The position numbers were made by a program, and so were the translations under genes. A DNA stretch of 5,774 bases from Chloroflexota bacterium (GTDB lineage Bacteria > Chloroflexota > Anaerolineae > UBA3071). A model generated the notes under the pieces. It saw nothing but the letters and a program-made list of their open reading frames with translations, searched no databases and had not been told where the DNA came from. How positions within the stretch are numbered: the first letter of the stretch is position 1; each line of letters opens with the position of its first letter. This document shows, piece by piece, positions 1-5,774 of this stretch. Location: the NCBI GenBank assembly GCA_014383605.1, contig JACNHM010000524.1, positions 1 to 5,774 of the forward strand, given 5' to 3'.

Positions 1-215
1 AGGAGCTGCGCTGGCGCTACGACTGGCCGCGCAAGGCATTGAGCGCAGCGCTGGTAGCAGCACGAGAGGAAGGCCATCCCATCCGGCTGCACCTGCGCAC
101 GGGTGAGAGCTTCGAAGGCCACGTGGAGTGGTGGGATCTGGGCGCTGTGCTGCTCACGCTGGCCGATGGCGGGCAGGTCGTGGTACAGCGTCACGTCGTC
201 GAGACATGGGAATGA
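1..215 (+). CDS. Hfq/Sm-like small protein, 3' part (5' end outside window)
   Basis: Seventy residues are visible, reading from base 3 to the TGA at 213-215; the start lies off the left edge. The visible part looks like the Hfq/LSm fold. A short helix (about residues 10-23) leads into a strand reading IRLHLRTG (27-34), then FEGHVEWWD (37-45), matching the Sm1 pattern of hydrophobic strand, Gly, Gly and Asp. An Sm2-like strand VVVQRHVVETW (59-69) follows, whose Arg-His corresponds in position to the Lys-His of the Hfq YKHA motif. Proteins of this family form rings that bind RNA, classically pairing small RNAs with mRNAs. Here RNA binding is inferred from fold resemblance only, since the residues differ from enterobacterial Hfq and the N-terminus is unseen. 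A TTG-started ORF begins 22 bases downstream on the same strand, suggesting an operon. A remnant of a second copy lies at 5141-5191. The reading frame is secure; the family call is probable. Confidence 0.75.
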   Translation, partial: ELRWRYDWPRKALSAALVAAREEGHPIRLHLRTGESFEGHVEWWDLGAVLLTLADGGQVVVQRHVVETWE

Positions 216-224
216 GTGAAGGAT

Positions 225-230
225 GAGGAG
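225..230 (+). promoter_or_regulatory. Ribosome binding site for the truncated ORF at 237
   Basis: GAGGAG lies 6 bases before the TTG at 237-239, an ideal spacing. It is the main reason for choosing TTG rather than the GTG at 216, which would directly follow the TGA of the upstream gene with no separate site. Confidence 0.45.
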
Positions 231-236
231 CCTGAG

Positions 237-353
237 TTGGCGCGGGTGGGCCGGATCGGTGACATCCACGCAGGGGTGATTGAACCACGAAGGCACAAAG
301 CCACCAAGAAAACCAAAAGAACAACCTTCGTGCCTTTGTGTCTTCGTGGTTGA
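237..353 (+). pseudogene. Probable truncated metallophosphoesterase start, running into repeat DNA
   Basis: From TTG at 237 the frame reads MARVGRIGDIHAG before position 283. The GDIHA stretch after a short hydrophobic strand is the classic first metal-binding motif (GDxH) of calcineurin-like metallophosphoesterases, which normally begin within about ten residues of the N-terminus, as here. From about 283 the codons come from the 8-bp repeat array (PRRHKATKKTKRTT), and the frame stops at TGA 351-353, giving only 38 residues against roughly 170-250 for the family. It sits 22 bases after the Hfq-like gene with a good ribosome site, as a second operon gene would. I infer that a real gene lost everything after its first motif when the repeat-bearing DNA arrived. 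The alternative is a chance short ORF, because the diagnostic stretch is only about nine residues. Confidence 0.4.
283..351. repeat. Inverted pair of 8-bp tandem arrays (nCACnAAG), imperfect 26-bp stem
   Basis: The left arm holds three 8-bp units, CCACGAAG (285-292), GCACAAAG (293-300) and CCACCAAG (301-308). The right arm, read on the minus strand, holds CCACGAAG (349-342), ACACAAAG (341-334) and GCACGAAG (333-326). Arms 283-308 and 326-351 pair at 23 of 26 positions around a 17-base loop. CACGAAG-type arrays are familiar as dispersed intergenic repeats in many environmental bacterial genomes and are often mis-annotated as small hypothetical proteins. The array lies between convergent genes, so a transcript from either side would fold here and it could act as a shared terminator, but a clean U-run is present on neither strand (only GATTTTCTT on the plus side). 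Confidence 0.8.
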
Positions 354-355
354 TT

Positions 356-376
356 TTCTTGCCCAATGTGCAAGAA
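356..376. terminator. Perfect 7-bp stem-loop after the lipoprotein gene; possible terminator
   Basis: TTCTTGC (356-362) pairs exactly with GCAAGAA (370-376) around a 7-base loop. It begins 17 bases past the TAG of the lipoprotein gene on the minus strand. No U-run follows on that strand, so factor-independent termination is doubtful. It may instead work with the adjacent 26-bp stem or simply protect the 3' end. Confidence 0.3.
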
Positions 377-393
377 TTTCACCGGTTAAGGTA

Positions 394-3300
394 CTACTGC
401 TCCAATGCCACCCAATCCACGACAGCGGCATCGGGGACGAGATCCACCGGTCGCAGACGCCACGTTCCCACCTCGGCCACCCAGACAGTCCACCCCTGGT
501 CGCGAGCATAACGATTGAAGGCCAACCGGCATCCGCCCAGACTCCAGACCGGCCCGCTGCCCGCCGCCAGGAAGCGCTCCTCTCCTCCGTCGGCTCGCAC
601 AACCCATAGACCGGCCTCGCCAGGGTCCTGAGCATAGGCGCGGAACGCCAGCCTCTGTCCGTCTGGGCTCCAGGCCGGTGCCTCAGGCCAGCCACCCATT
701 CCCAATGGTTCATAGGGGTGTACCAGCCGGCTCGTCCGCGCTTCCAGATCAAAGACCCCGATGCCGATCTGCCACCGGTCGTCAAAGTAGCTCCCTACCA
801 CCCAAGCCAACCGTTTTCCGTCGGGGGACCAGGCCGGGCTGGCGATTCTCTGTACGGACAATCCGTAGGCAACCGGTTCAAAGGGCTCAGGCCCTACGCC
901 CCAGCGGTAGAGCCATCCTGTCCCTTCCTGGTCGAAGGCGATGGTCCGGCCGTCCGGCGACAGGGCAGGTAAGGCGTAAGATACCGTTTCCCCCAGGACA
1001 CGATGGCCGTTCCCGTCTATCTGCACCGTCGTCAGGAAGCCGAAGCCAGGCCCCAGATCAGCCTCTTTGGGCATGGAACCGAAGGGGATCATGTCCGGTC
1101 GCGCCGGCCACCATTGGGCACAGCACTCAACGCGGTCCGGCGTTTGGGTTAGATTGCGACGCTCGCCGCTCACCGAATCGGCCAGCCACAAATCATCCTG
1201 GTCCAGGTAGAGCACTTGCGTGCCATCAGGCGAGAGCCGCGCCTCAGGACGGCCGAAGATGCGCACCGGCTGGCCCACGGAGTCCACTTGCCAGAGGCCG
1301 TCCTGGGCGCGGTAGATCAGGCCAGCCGGAGGCGGCACGGCGGCCACGGCCAGGCTTTGCCATAGGCGCAGGAACGGCGCGCCCAGATCCTCCGGCCCGA
1401 AGTCCACGTAGCTCAGGCCGATCACCTGGCTGTCGAGCGCCACCAGCAATTCGTGAGCCGTCAACCCCGCCACGTCGTGGGTGAAGCGCAAAGCTGGCAG
1501 GCCGGCTGCCATGGTGGTCCAGGTATCGCTCACCCCAAAGAATTGCACGTGCGGATCAGCCTCGCTCTCGAAGGGATTGGGCGCGCTGTGGGCAGCGAGC
1601 CAGCTTCGCAAAGTGCCGGTCAAAGCCTCCGAATACAAGGTGAGATTGATTGCAGGCACCTTAGACATTGGGCTGTCCGCGTAGCGCGACGGGACGAAAG
1701 CGATACGATGAGTCACGACTCCCCCATCCCCTGGGAGTTCTCGAACGGCCCAGTCGGGCGGGTAAGGCACGGTGATACCCAAGTCACTCAGAGCGTAGGT
1801 CGGCCACCCCACCGTGTCGCCGGCGTAAGGGCCGGCAGGCGCCACGGAGTAACCATAAGGGTTTGTCCAGACCAGGAGCGGCTGCACCAATCGGCGGTTC
1901 GGCGCCAGCGGGGTCAGGGCCAGCAATCTGCGCCCAATGGCCGGCAAGAGGTCAGAACTGCTGGCCGACCAGGCCAGAGGCAAGACTACCAGCTCATCGA
2001 GTATCTCATCTTGGGCAGCATCGCCGAAGTGGGGCGCCATCAGGTGTGCCACGGAGCCGGCAGTTTCCGAGGGCACCCTCACTTCGTTGGTGTTGCGATC
2101 GTACACCAGCGTGCTCTCTGTCCCGCTCGCCGCCAGTTGCTGGCTATCGTCGGACCAGACGCCCTGGCACAGGCCCGGCCAGCCGTAGTGGTCGGGTAGT
2201 GGAGAATAGCGCAGCTTGTGCCCGACCAGGTCCACTACGTAAATTCCCTGCCGGTTTCGCAGGGTACCATGGGGATCCACGTCCGGGCCGACGAGGGCGG
2301 CCAACAGTTGACCATCGGGTGACAGTGCGAGCGGAACGCGCAGGCCGGTCAGGCTTGCCGCGGGCCGCCAGTCCTCGCTGTCAAAAATGCGATACGCATC
2401 CAGAGCTTCGCCCAGTCGTTCCCCATTGATGGGATCTAGCAGGAGCAGGCTGGCGCTCCCACCTTTCCACGCTCGCCCTGTGCCTGGTCGAGGGGTCTGC
2501 CTTAAAGGCTCAAGGGCAATAAGGGCCAGACTGCCATCGAGCAGGGTTACGATATCTCCGGCCAGACGTCCCTCCTGTCCGGGTTTGATGCACCAGGCCG
2601 TCTGTGTCTCGCCACTGGTCGGGTCAAGGCGCAGCAGGCAGCGAGGATTGTCGGCTGAGATGGCGTAGAGGTAAAGGCGATCACCGATCGCCTGCCAGGC
2701 GATGCCGCTGCCTGGGCTGAGTTGAACGTGGAGGAATGTGCGGGACTGATGGGTTGCCATGTCAATCACCGTGGGGACGAGAAATGGCGCGATGCTGGCC
2801 GTCTCTGGAACACCAGGCGACGGGGCCAGCAGGGCCAGCCGATCACTCTGTGGCGACCAGGCGGCCGCAGCAGCCGCTGGCGTAACCCGCTGGAGCGCCG
2901 CCGTTTCAGCGTCCACCAGCCAGAGGCCATCGGGGCGGAACCACAGCAGCCGACCGACGGGCAAATGAAGATCCACGATGCTGCTGATGACTATGGGCAA
3001 ATCTGCAGATGAAAACGGTGTTACCGTTGGGAGTGGCAAAACGGTCTGCTCCGCCCGCGGGCCCTTTGAGGGTGTCCCGGCAGCCAGGTGACTGCTTCGG
3101 CAGGTACGCGGGATCGAGATGACGCGCACCTGCCCCAGGGGGTAGGGATTGGGATTGCGAGCGCCGGGCGGGCTGGTCACCGGCGCCAGTTCACCGTTGG
3201 CCGCATCCATCAGTCCTACGGTGATCGTATAGAGGCCAGATGGGAAATCGGCCGGGAAGTCGAAATAGTGCTGGCTCCTGGCCACACACTCTACGCCGCG

Positions 3301-5034
3301 CTGACCCGTAGGGCACGGTTGATCCGGCCAGATGAGGTTCGCGTAGCTGAACAAGAGCGGTTGGCCCTGCCAGTCTTCCAGGTAGAGCGAAACCAGCCAT
3401 GGCCTGCTCAGGGGTGCCAGCAAGCGCCAGCTTTGTTCGAATTGCACGAGGGCTGGCGCCAGCAATTCCCCTGGTGCGAAGGGATCGTCCGGATCTGGAT
3501 CGCCGAAGGTCAGTGGGATCCGCCGTCCAGTGAGCTCGTCCAGCACAGTGCTGTCGTAGCGGACCTGACCTGCGAATTCCAACGGTGGCATGGCCAGCAG
3601 TTCGTCCGGCCGGGATGGGGTCAGTGTTACAGAAAGGCTGTTGCGGCTGCCGATCGCTGCCACCAGGTATTGGCCATCCCGCACAATGAAGTCAAAGGTG
3701 ATCCATCGCCCGCCATGGTCCAGGAAAATCGGTCCCTCTTGCTCACCTGTGGACCAATCGGCGAAGCTCACCTGCGTACTGGGCAGGGCCGCCAGGTCCA
3801 GGCGACGGGCAATTTCCAACAGACCCGGCTCGGCCACCCACCGGCGGGGATCTTCTCCGGTCTTGAGCGCGTAGATGAACTCGACCAGGGTGTTGTAGGC
3901 GCTCGGCCGCGTCTCGCTTTGGACCAAGACATAGGCATCGCCCTGGCGCTGCCAGGTGTCGAGAAACCACCGATGCGGGCCGGCGTTGGCTTCCCAAAAG
4001 ATAGAACTCTTCGGATCGCCCAATAGCCAGGAAGAACTTTCCAGGACGACAGCCTCAATACCATCGCTGATGAAGCGCAGACTGGCATGGCTGTGACGCC
4101 AAGCGGCCGCGTCCCGTGCCTTCCACACTTCCTGCCACCCGTTTTTCTGCAGCCGGTACAGGGACAACTCGTGGCACCTGCCCATCGAGCTGCAAGCGCA
4201 GGGGTTGAAGACCAGAGCCAACCGGTAGTCGTCGCCGGTTCTGGCCAGGCGTGCGGCCGCCACCTCGGGAACGGTGACGTTGATCGGCAGGTCTTGTGTC
4301 CGCCATGCGCCCGATCCGGCGTCTTGCCAGGCCAGTGCCCCGCCCTCCGGCTTGCACCGTTCGCCCCACCAAATGATCATGGTCGGCAAACCTGCCTCTT
4401 GGCTGCCTTCGACCGGAAGAGTGGTCACGTGGCCTACAGCCGAAGGGATAAGCGCGCTGACCAGGTCAAAGCTGACGCTCTGGAAGACACTCTCGGTCTC
4501 CGCATAGGGGCTGTAGCTGCTCAGCGCACTGGTCATGAAGGAAAACACTACCAGCCGGTCGCCGTCCTGGATCAGCAGATGTGTGCCGGCTAGCGGCTCC
4601 TCATGCAGCCGGCGCGTAGTGAAGTCGAACCGTACGGCCGGGCGACTGGCTACTTCCAGGTCGCGCCGCTGGCTGATATCGCTCTCGGGCACGTTGGCTT
4701 TGATCCACGCGTCCATCTTCGTATCGGACAGCACGCGCACGACCAGGTCAATTGGGCTGTGCTGGCCGCCGGGGCCAGGGCCACGGAAGACGTATTGCAC
4801 CTCCCCGGGCAACGACCCGTAGCGCCCCGTGAAGTGCCAGCCGGCCGGGGGGACGAAGCTGACCCCTTCGGCGGTGACAAAGCGCGTGCGATCGGTGCGT
4901 TGAGCCGGCGTCGGCGCGGTCGCCGTTCCCGGTGTGGGCGTAGTGGCCGGAGCCGGGGTGCAGGCGGCCAGCAGCACCACGACGATGACTAACTCAATGA
5001 CCTGAGAGAGGTAATGCCTATTTTTCTCCTTCAT
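394..5034 (-). CDS. Giant multi-domain lipoprotein with two PsbP-like domains and two PD40/TolB-like beta-propellers
   Basis: This is a 1546-residue exported lipoprotein. The start is ATG at 5034-5032. An upstream in-frame GTG (5046) lies inside the Shine-Dalgarno GGAGGTG and is unlikely to be used. Residue numbers here count from that GTG; subtract 4 for the ATG. The N-terminus has basic residues, a hydrophobic core (16-28) and lipobox LAAC with Cys29, then a Pro/Thr-rich tether (30-50). Apparent domains follow: PsbP/Mog1-like alpha-beta (about 51-197, opening FVPPAGW); an unassigned domain (200-465) with Cys231 and a cluster at 283, 285 and 291; an Ig-like beta domain (467-645); a propeller (695-1060) with blades such as WSPQSDRLALL and LSPDGQLLAAL; a second PsbP-like domain (1088-1235, opening VPYPPDW); and a second propeller (1242-1550) with repeated WSPDG[KQ]RLA blades at about 1404 and 1457. 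No catalytic motif is visible. Propellers of this type usually bind partners or ligands, so a surface binding or sensing role is inferred. Stop is TAG at 394-396. The reading frame is intact throughout. Confidence 0.93.
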   Translation of the reverse strand: MKEKNRHYLSQVIELVIVVVLLAACTPAPATTPTPGTATAPTPAQRTDRTRFVTAEGVSFVPPAGWHFTGRYGSLPGEVQYVFRGPGPGGQHSPIDLVVRVLSDTKMDAWIKANVPESDISQRRDLEVASRPAVRFDFTTRRLHEEPLAGTHLLIQDGDRLVVFSFMTSALSSYSPYAETESVFQSVSFDLVSALIPSAVGHVTTLPVEGSQEAGLPTMIIWWGERCKPEGGALAWQDAGSGAWRTQDLPINVTVPEVAAARLARTGDDYRLALVFNPCACSSMGRCHELSLYRLQKNGWQEVWKARDAAAWRHSHASLRFISDGIEAVVLESSSWLLGDPKSSIFWEANAGPHRWFLDTWQRQGDAYVLVQSETRPSAYNTLVEFIYALKTGEDPRRWVAEPGLLEIARRLDLAALPSTQVSFADWSTGEQEGPIFLDHGGRWITFDFIVRDGQYLVAAIGSRNSLSVTLTPSRPDELLAMPPLEFAGQVRYDSTVLDELTGRRIPLTFGDPDPDDPFAPGELLAPALVQFEQSWRLLAPLSRPWLVSLYLEDWQGQPLLFSYANLIWPDQPCPTGQRGVECVARSQHYFDFPADFPSGLYTITVGLMDAANGELAPVTSPPGARNPNPYPLGQVRVISIPRTCRSSHLAAGTPSKGPRAEQTVLPLPTVTPFSSADLPIVISSIVDLHLPVGRLLWFRPDGLWLVDAETAALQRVTPAAAAAAWSPQSDRLALLAPSPGVPETASIAPFLVPTVIDMATHQSRTFLHVQLSPGSGIAWQAIGDRLYLYAISADNPRCLLRLDPTSGETQTAWCIKPGQEGRLAGDIVTLLDGSLALIALEPLRQTPRPGTGRAWKGGSASLLLLDPINGERLGEALDAYRIFDSEDWRPAASLTGLRVPLALSPDGQLLAALVGPDVDPHGTLRNRQGIYVVDLVGHKLRYSPLPDHYGWPGLCQGVWSDDSQQLAASGTESTLVYDRNTNEVRVPSETAGSVAHLMAPHFGDAAQDEILDELVVLPLAWSASSSDLLPAIGRRLLALTPLAPNRRLVQPLLVWTNPYGYSVAPAGPYAGDTVGWPTYALSDLGITVPYPPDWAVRELPGDGGVVTHRIAFVPSRYADSPMSKVPAINLTLYSEALTGTLRSWLAAHSAPNPFESEADPHVQFFGVSDTWTTMAAGLPALRFTHDVAGLTAHELLVALDSQVIGLSYVDFGPEDLGAPFLRLWQSLAVAAVPPPAGLIYRAQDGLWQVDSVGQPVRIFGRPEARLSPDGTQVLYLDQDDLWLADSVSGERRNLTQTPDRVECCAQWWPARPDMIPFGSMPKEADLGPGFGFLTTVQIDGNGHRVLGETVSYALPALSPDGRTIAFDQEGTGWLYRWGVGPEPFEPVAYGLSVQRIASPAWSPDGKRLAWVVGSYFDDRWQIGIGVFDLEARTSRLVHPYEPLGMGGWPEAPAWSPDGQRLAFRAYAQDPGEAGLWVVRADGGEERFLAAGSGPVWSLGGCRLAFNRYARDQGWTVWVAEVGTWRLRPVDLVPDAAVVDWVALEQ

Positions 5035-5043
5035 TTCATAACT

Positions 5044-5050
5044 CACCTCC
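5044..5050 (-). promoter_or_regulatory. Shine-Dalgarno of the lipoprotein gene; decides the start
   Basis: On the minus strand this reads GGAGGTG, a near-perfect match to the anti-SD sequence, ending 9 bases before ATG at 5034. The GTG at 5046-5044 is part of the site itself, so it cannot be a normally served start. Starting at ATG also gives a conventional signal peptide, Met-Lys-Glu-Lys and onward. No convincing -35/-10 pair was found between here and 5140. Confidence 0.7.
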
Positions 5051-5140
5051 GCTGCATAGCAACTACTGTAACACAGGGCCAGTGGTGATGAGCAGTGCTG
5101 GCCACAACAGGAAATCTACCTTTCAGAACATGGTCCACGT

Positions 5141-5191
5141 GGCGGCCAAGTCGTGGTGCAGCGGCACGTGGTCGAGACGTGGGAAACATGA
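5141..5191 (+). pseudogene. 3' remnant of a second Hfq/Sm-like gene
   Basis: In frame this reads GGQVVVQRHVVETWE, then Thr and TGA (5189-5191). The first 15 residues are identical to the last 15 of the gene at the left edge (168-212). At DNA level 39 of 45 bases match, and all six differences fall at third codon positions and are silent. The frame stays open upstream only to a TAA at 5069-5071 and contains no ATG, GTG or TTG that would make a sensible start. Upstream residues do not follow the Hfq-like pattern, though HGPRGG and a nearby EIYL could be scraps of it. This is the tail of a paralogue that lost most of its coding region, lying antisense within the upstream region of the lipoprotein gene. 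Coverage of the remnant is certain only for 5141-5185. Confidence 0.75.
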
Positions 5192-5193
5192 TG

Positions 5194-5259
5194 CGTAAAG
5201 CGTAAAACGTAAAATGTGAGGTGTGGCCAACGCTTACGTTTTACGCACTACGTTTTGCG
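5194..5259. repeat. Inverted pair of 7-bp tandem arrays (CGTAAAA)
   Basis: Plus-strand units are CGTAAAG (5194-5200), CGTAAAA (5201-5207), CGTAAAA (5208-5214) and a decayed TGTGAGG (5215-5221). Minus-strand units are CGCAAAA (5259-5253), CGTAGTG (5252-5246), CGTAAAA (5245-5239) and CGTAAGC (5238-5232). The best stem is a perfect 13-bp pairing of 5200-5212 with 5234-5246. The minus-strand units overlap the last five codons and TAA of the glycosyltransferase gene. The stem could protect or terminate that transcript, but no U-run follows it on the minus strand. Confidence 0.8.
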
Positions 5260-5774
5260 ATCACCTGCTCGTAGACGGCCATGGTTTCCTCGGCGGCGCG
5301 GGCCCAGGAAAACTGCGCCGCCTGGGCCAGGCCGCGGGCGCGCATCTCCTCTCGTCGTTCCTCGTCACTTAATATCTGGTGCATGACCTCGGCCATGGCC
5401 TCGACGTCCGTGGGATCGAAGTAGGCCGCCGCGTCACCAGCGACCTCGGGCAGGCTGGAGGTGCGGCTGCAGGCCACGGGCGTGCCGCAGGCCATCGCTT
5501 CCAGCACCGGTAACCCGAAGCCTTCGTATAGTGAAGGAAGCGCCGAGAGCGCTGCCCCGCTGTAGAAGGCGGGCAGGTCTTCGTCGGGCACGTAGCCGGG
5601 GAAGAAGACTGCCCCCCGGGGCATCTCTGCCAGGCGGCGAAAGAAATCCTCGTGCAACCACCCCTTACTTCCCACGATTACCAGCTTAGCACCTTCGCCT
5701 TTTTCGTGTAGTAATTCCATGGCTTCCAGCAATCGCACCAGGTTCTTGCGCGGTTCGATGGTGCCCACGAAGAT
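5241..5774 (-). CDS. GT4-family glycosyltransferase, C-terminal half (5' end outside window)
   Basis: 177 residues are visible and the frame is open to the right edge, so the GTG at 5768 is an internal Val, not a start. The segment is the GT-B C-terminal nucleotide-sugar-binding domain. It opens with VGTIEPRKN, whose Arg-Lys normally contacts the donor diphosphate, then KLVIVGSKGWL and FPGYVPDEDLPAFYSGA. The EX7E motif EGFGLPVLE follows, with its two Glu at codons 5525-5523 and 5501-5499, then ACGTPV and SLPEVAGDAA. This arrangement is closest to MtfB-like mannosyl/rhamnosyltransferases that build O-antigen or capsule-type glycans from NDP-sugars at the cytoplasmic face of the membrane. The exact sugar cannot be told. 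Family members are about 370-400 residues, so half is missing. The final residues AKRSA and the TAA are encoded by the CGTAAAA array, an unusual repeat-derived C-terminus. Nothing shows that it works with the lipoprotein downstream. Confidence 0.92.
   Translation of the reverse strand: MFVGTIEPRKNLVRLLEAMELLHEKGEGAKLVIVGSKGWLHEDFFRRLAEMPRGAVFFPGYVPDEDLPAFYSGAALSALPSLYEGFGLPVLEAMACGTPVACSRTSSLPEVAGDAAAYFDPTDVEAMAEVMHQILSDEERREEMRARGLAQAAQFSWARAAEETMAVYEQVIAKRSA

Larger units (their letters stand above)
5035..5240. other. Intergenic region between lipoprotein and glycosyltransferase genes
   Basis: About 200 bases separate two minus-strand genes. It contains the lipoprotein ribosome site (5044-5050), the Hfq-like remnant (5141-5191) and most of the heptamer array. 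The length and the stem-loop argue against tight co-transcription, so the lipoprotein probably has its own promoter here, but I could not identify one. A 6-bp dyad GGCCAG/CTGGCC (5077-5082 and 5098-5103) is the only operator-like element. Confidence 0.5.

Noticed and set aside
154..382. Two small minus-strand ORFs (70 and 63 residues) spanning the repeat
   Set aside because: They are translations of the nCACnAAG array and flanking DNA. Peptides of this type (LCAFVVQ and similar) are well-known spurious products of this repeat, and no ribosome site or domain is present.
678..1484. Plus-strand ORF of 268 residues, Arg/Pro-rich
   Set aside because: It is antisense to the second propeller and PsbP-like region of the lipoprotein, with composition typical of a GC-rich shadow frame and no recognisable domain.
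2850..2885. Poly-alanine stretch in the lipoprotein (GCC/GCG/GCT codons)
   Set aside because: A short linker-like run of six Ala before a propeller blade with mixed codons; not a microsatellite or frameshift site.
3088..4026. Plus-strand ORF of 312 residues
   Set aside because: It is antisense to the lipoprotein coding region, whose frame has clear domains. The plus-strand product shows low-complexity, non-protein-like composition.
5077..5103. GGCCAG/CTGGCC dyad upstream of the lipoprotein gene
   Set aside because: Only 6 paired bases with a 15-base loop; expected by chance in GC-rich DNA and no regulator family can be named.
5060..5140. Possible sigma-70 promoter on the minus strand (TACAGT with TG extension; TAGATT)
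   Set aside because: No matching -35 hexamer at 16-18 bases for either candidate, so not reported as a feature.
5194..5259. CRISPR-like array
   Set aside because: Units are only 7 bp with no spacers and face each other. The same reasoning excludes the array at 285-349.

Overview
The window is a GC-rich bacterial fragment with two genes cut by its edges, one very large lipoprotein gene, and two short intergenic stretches holding gene remnants and short-oligomer repeats. Three things suggest a Chloroflexota-like (Anaerolineae/Caldilineae-type) bacterium: the giant lipoprotein with a Pro/Thr-rich linker and beta-propellers, the CACGAAG-type intergenic repeats, and the MtfB-like GT4 glycosyltransferase. 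This is an inference from style; no phylogenetic marker is present.

Layout. (1) Positions 1-215, plus strand: 3' end of a small Hfq/Sm-like gene. (2) 237-353, plus strand: a TTG-started, well-placed ribosome-site ORF that begins like a metallophosphoesterase (VGRIGDIHA) and then runs straight into repeat DNA, so it is probably a gene stump. (3) 285-349: an inverted pair of 8-bp tandem arrays (nCACnAAG), followed by a perfect 7-bp hairpin at 356-376, between the plus-strand genes and the convergent lipoprotein gene. (4) 394-5034, minus strand: a 1546-residue exported lipoprotein. Its apparent order is PsbP/Mog1-like domain, cysteine-containing unassigned domain, Ig-like beta domain, six-blade PD40/TolB-like propeller, second PsbP-like domain, second six-blade propeller. 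(5) 5141-5191, plus strand: a remnant matching the last 15 codons of the Hfq-like gene, with six differences, all at third positions and all silent. (6) 5194-5259: an inverted pair of 7-bp tandem arrays (CGTAAAA), one arm of which supplies the last codons and stop of the next gene. (7) 5241-5774, minus strand: C-terminal half of a GT4 glycosyltransferase that continues beyond the window.

The genes do not look like one pathway. The lipoprotein probably reads out or binds something at the cell surface. The glycosyltransferase is a cytoplasmic or membrane-associated enzyme of surface polysaccharide synthesis. The Hfq-like protein is a likely RNA-binding protein. The most striking feature is structural: the lipoprotein gene is bracketed by a truncated gene start on the left and a paralogous gene tail on the right, each next to a different inverted short-oligomer array. 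This suggests that the 4.9-kb unit replaced an older segment containing a second Hfq-like gene.
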